Source of the DNA: Hydrogenothermaceae bacterium
GTDB taxonomy: Bacteria; Aquificota; Aquificae; Hydrogenothermales; Hydrogenothermaceae
Direction of reading: 5' to 3'
Assembly (NCBI GenBank): GCA_026984415.1
Contig: JALSSE010000452.1
Location: 1 to 6,569, forward strand
DNA length: 6,569 bases
This document shows positions 6,247 through 6,569 of this stretch, in pieces. The notes below the pieces were generated by a model, which saw only the letters and a program-made list of their open reading frames with translations, was not told the DNA's origin and made no database searches. Made by a program: the position numbers and the translations under genes. The stretch's first letter is position 1; each line of letters starts with the position of its first letter.

Positions 6247-6569
6247 TCATACAAATTTTATTTCAGGTAGAACGTCTATAAACCCTTTTTCATAGGCTTC
6301 TTTTAAGAACAGTTCTATTGATTTTTTTCCTCTTTCTCCATAATCAATTGTAAGTTCGTTAACGTACATTCCAATAAATTTATCTGCTTTTTCCCTTTCC
6401 ATATCCCTTGCAAATTTCATGGCGTAATCAACAGCTTCATCTCTATGTTCAAGGGAGTATTTAATACTTTCTTTCAGTATGTCAGAAACTTCTTTCATAG
6501 TTTCTTCACCTAAATCTTTTCTTATTACATTTCCACCAAGAGGTAGAGGAAGACCTTCTGTTTTTTGAT
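6247..6569 (-). CDS. mqnD: 1,4-dihydroxy-6-naphthoate synthase MqnD, C-terminal part (5' end outside window)
   Basis: The visible 106 residues are the C-terminal part of a longer protein that begins beyond position 6569. The ATG at 6496-6498 is an internal methionine, because the frame continues upstream in family sequence. The first visible stretch, GLPLPLGGNVIRKDLGEE, is characteristic of MqnD, and is followed by SLEHRDEAVDYAMKFAR and MYVNELTIDYGERGKKSIELF. MqnD and the related MqnA belong to a periplasmic-binding-protein-like fold family. MqnD converts cyclic dehypoxanthine futalosine to 1,4-dihydroxy-6-naphthoate in the futalosine route to menaquinone. The GLPLPLGG segment favours MqnD over MqnA. 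It ends nine bases before the cytochrome c gene; quinone supply and electron carrier in one unit would fit a shared respiratory role. The promoter and N-terminus cannot be assessed. Confidence 0.87.
   Translation of the reverse strand, partial: QKTEGLPLPLGGNVIRKDLGEETMKEVSDILKESIKYSLEHRDEAVDYAMKFARDMEREKADKFIGMYVNELTIDYGERGKKSIELFLKEAYEKGFIDVLPEIKFV

Noticed and set aside
6247..6498. A separate 83-residue gene starting at the ATG of 6496-6498
   Set aside because: The frame stays open upstream to the window edge and encodes the MqnD signature GLPLPLGG, so this ATG is internal to mqnD.
1..6569. CRISPR array, insertion sequence, tRNA or rRNA gene
   Set aside because: I saw no regularly spaced direct repeats, no transposase frame or terminal repeats, and no tRNA- or rRNA-like conserved segments on either strand.

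Overview
The window is AT-rich (roughly one third G+C by eye). Every convincing gene lies on the minus strand, so transcription runs from high to low coordinates. A futalosine-pathway menaquinone gene, a small soluble-type c cytochrome, CimA-type citramalate synthase, a TM1570-type SPOUT methyltransferase and lysine/glutamate-rich proteins suggest a thermophilic, respiring Gram-negative bacterium. Aquificota, and within it a low-GC Hydrogenothermaceae such as Sulfurihydrogenibium, is my best guess. This is inferred from gene content and protein style, not from a marker gene.

Layout in transcription order. Positions 6569-4451 look like one tightly spaced unit: the C-terminal part of mqnD, a periplasmic monohaem cytochrome c, a stand-alone TOPRIM protein, a 68-residue Cys-rich putative zinc protein whose ATG directly abuts the TOPRIM stop codon, and hisF. 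A 94-bp gap (4357-4450) with a possible promoter and an imperfect hairpin separates it from a second compact unit (4356-1113): cimA (isoleucine precursor synthesis), a SPOUT RNA methyltransferase and mraY (peptidoglycan lipid I synthesis). After a 72-bp gap come a minimal nucleotidyltransferase (MNT, 690-1040) and, two codons after its stop, the C-terminal third of a HEPN protein (531-686) that has lost its catalytic half. The low end of the window (1-430) holds the first 143 residues of a Wzx-type polysaccharide flippase that continues past position 1.

The first two units are housekeeping genes from unrelated pathways in mixed operons, as is usual in Aquificota. MqnD and the cytochrome could both serve respiration (quinone supply and electron carriage). 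The region below about 1100 looks accessory: a decayed MNT/HEPN toxin-antitoxin pair at the edge of what may be a surface-polysaccharide cluster. The points most worth a second look are the broken HEPN partner and orphan MNT, and the TOPRIM plus zinc-protein pair. I saw no tRNA, rRNA, CRISPR array, insertion sequence or convincing Rho-independent terminator.
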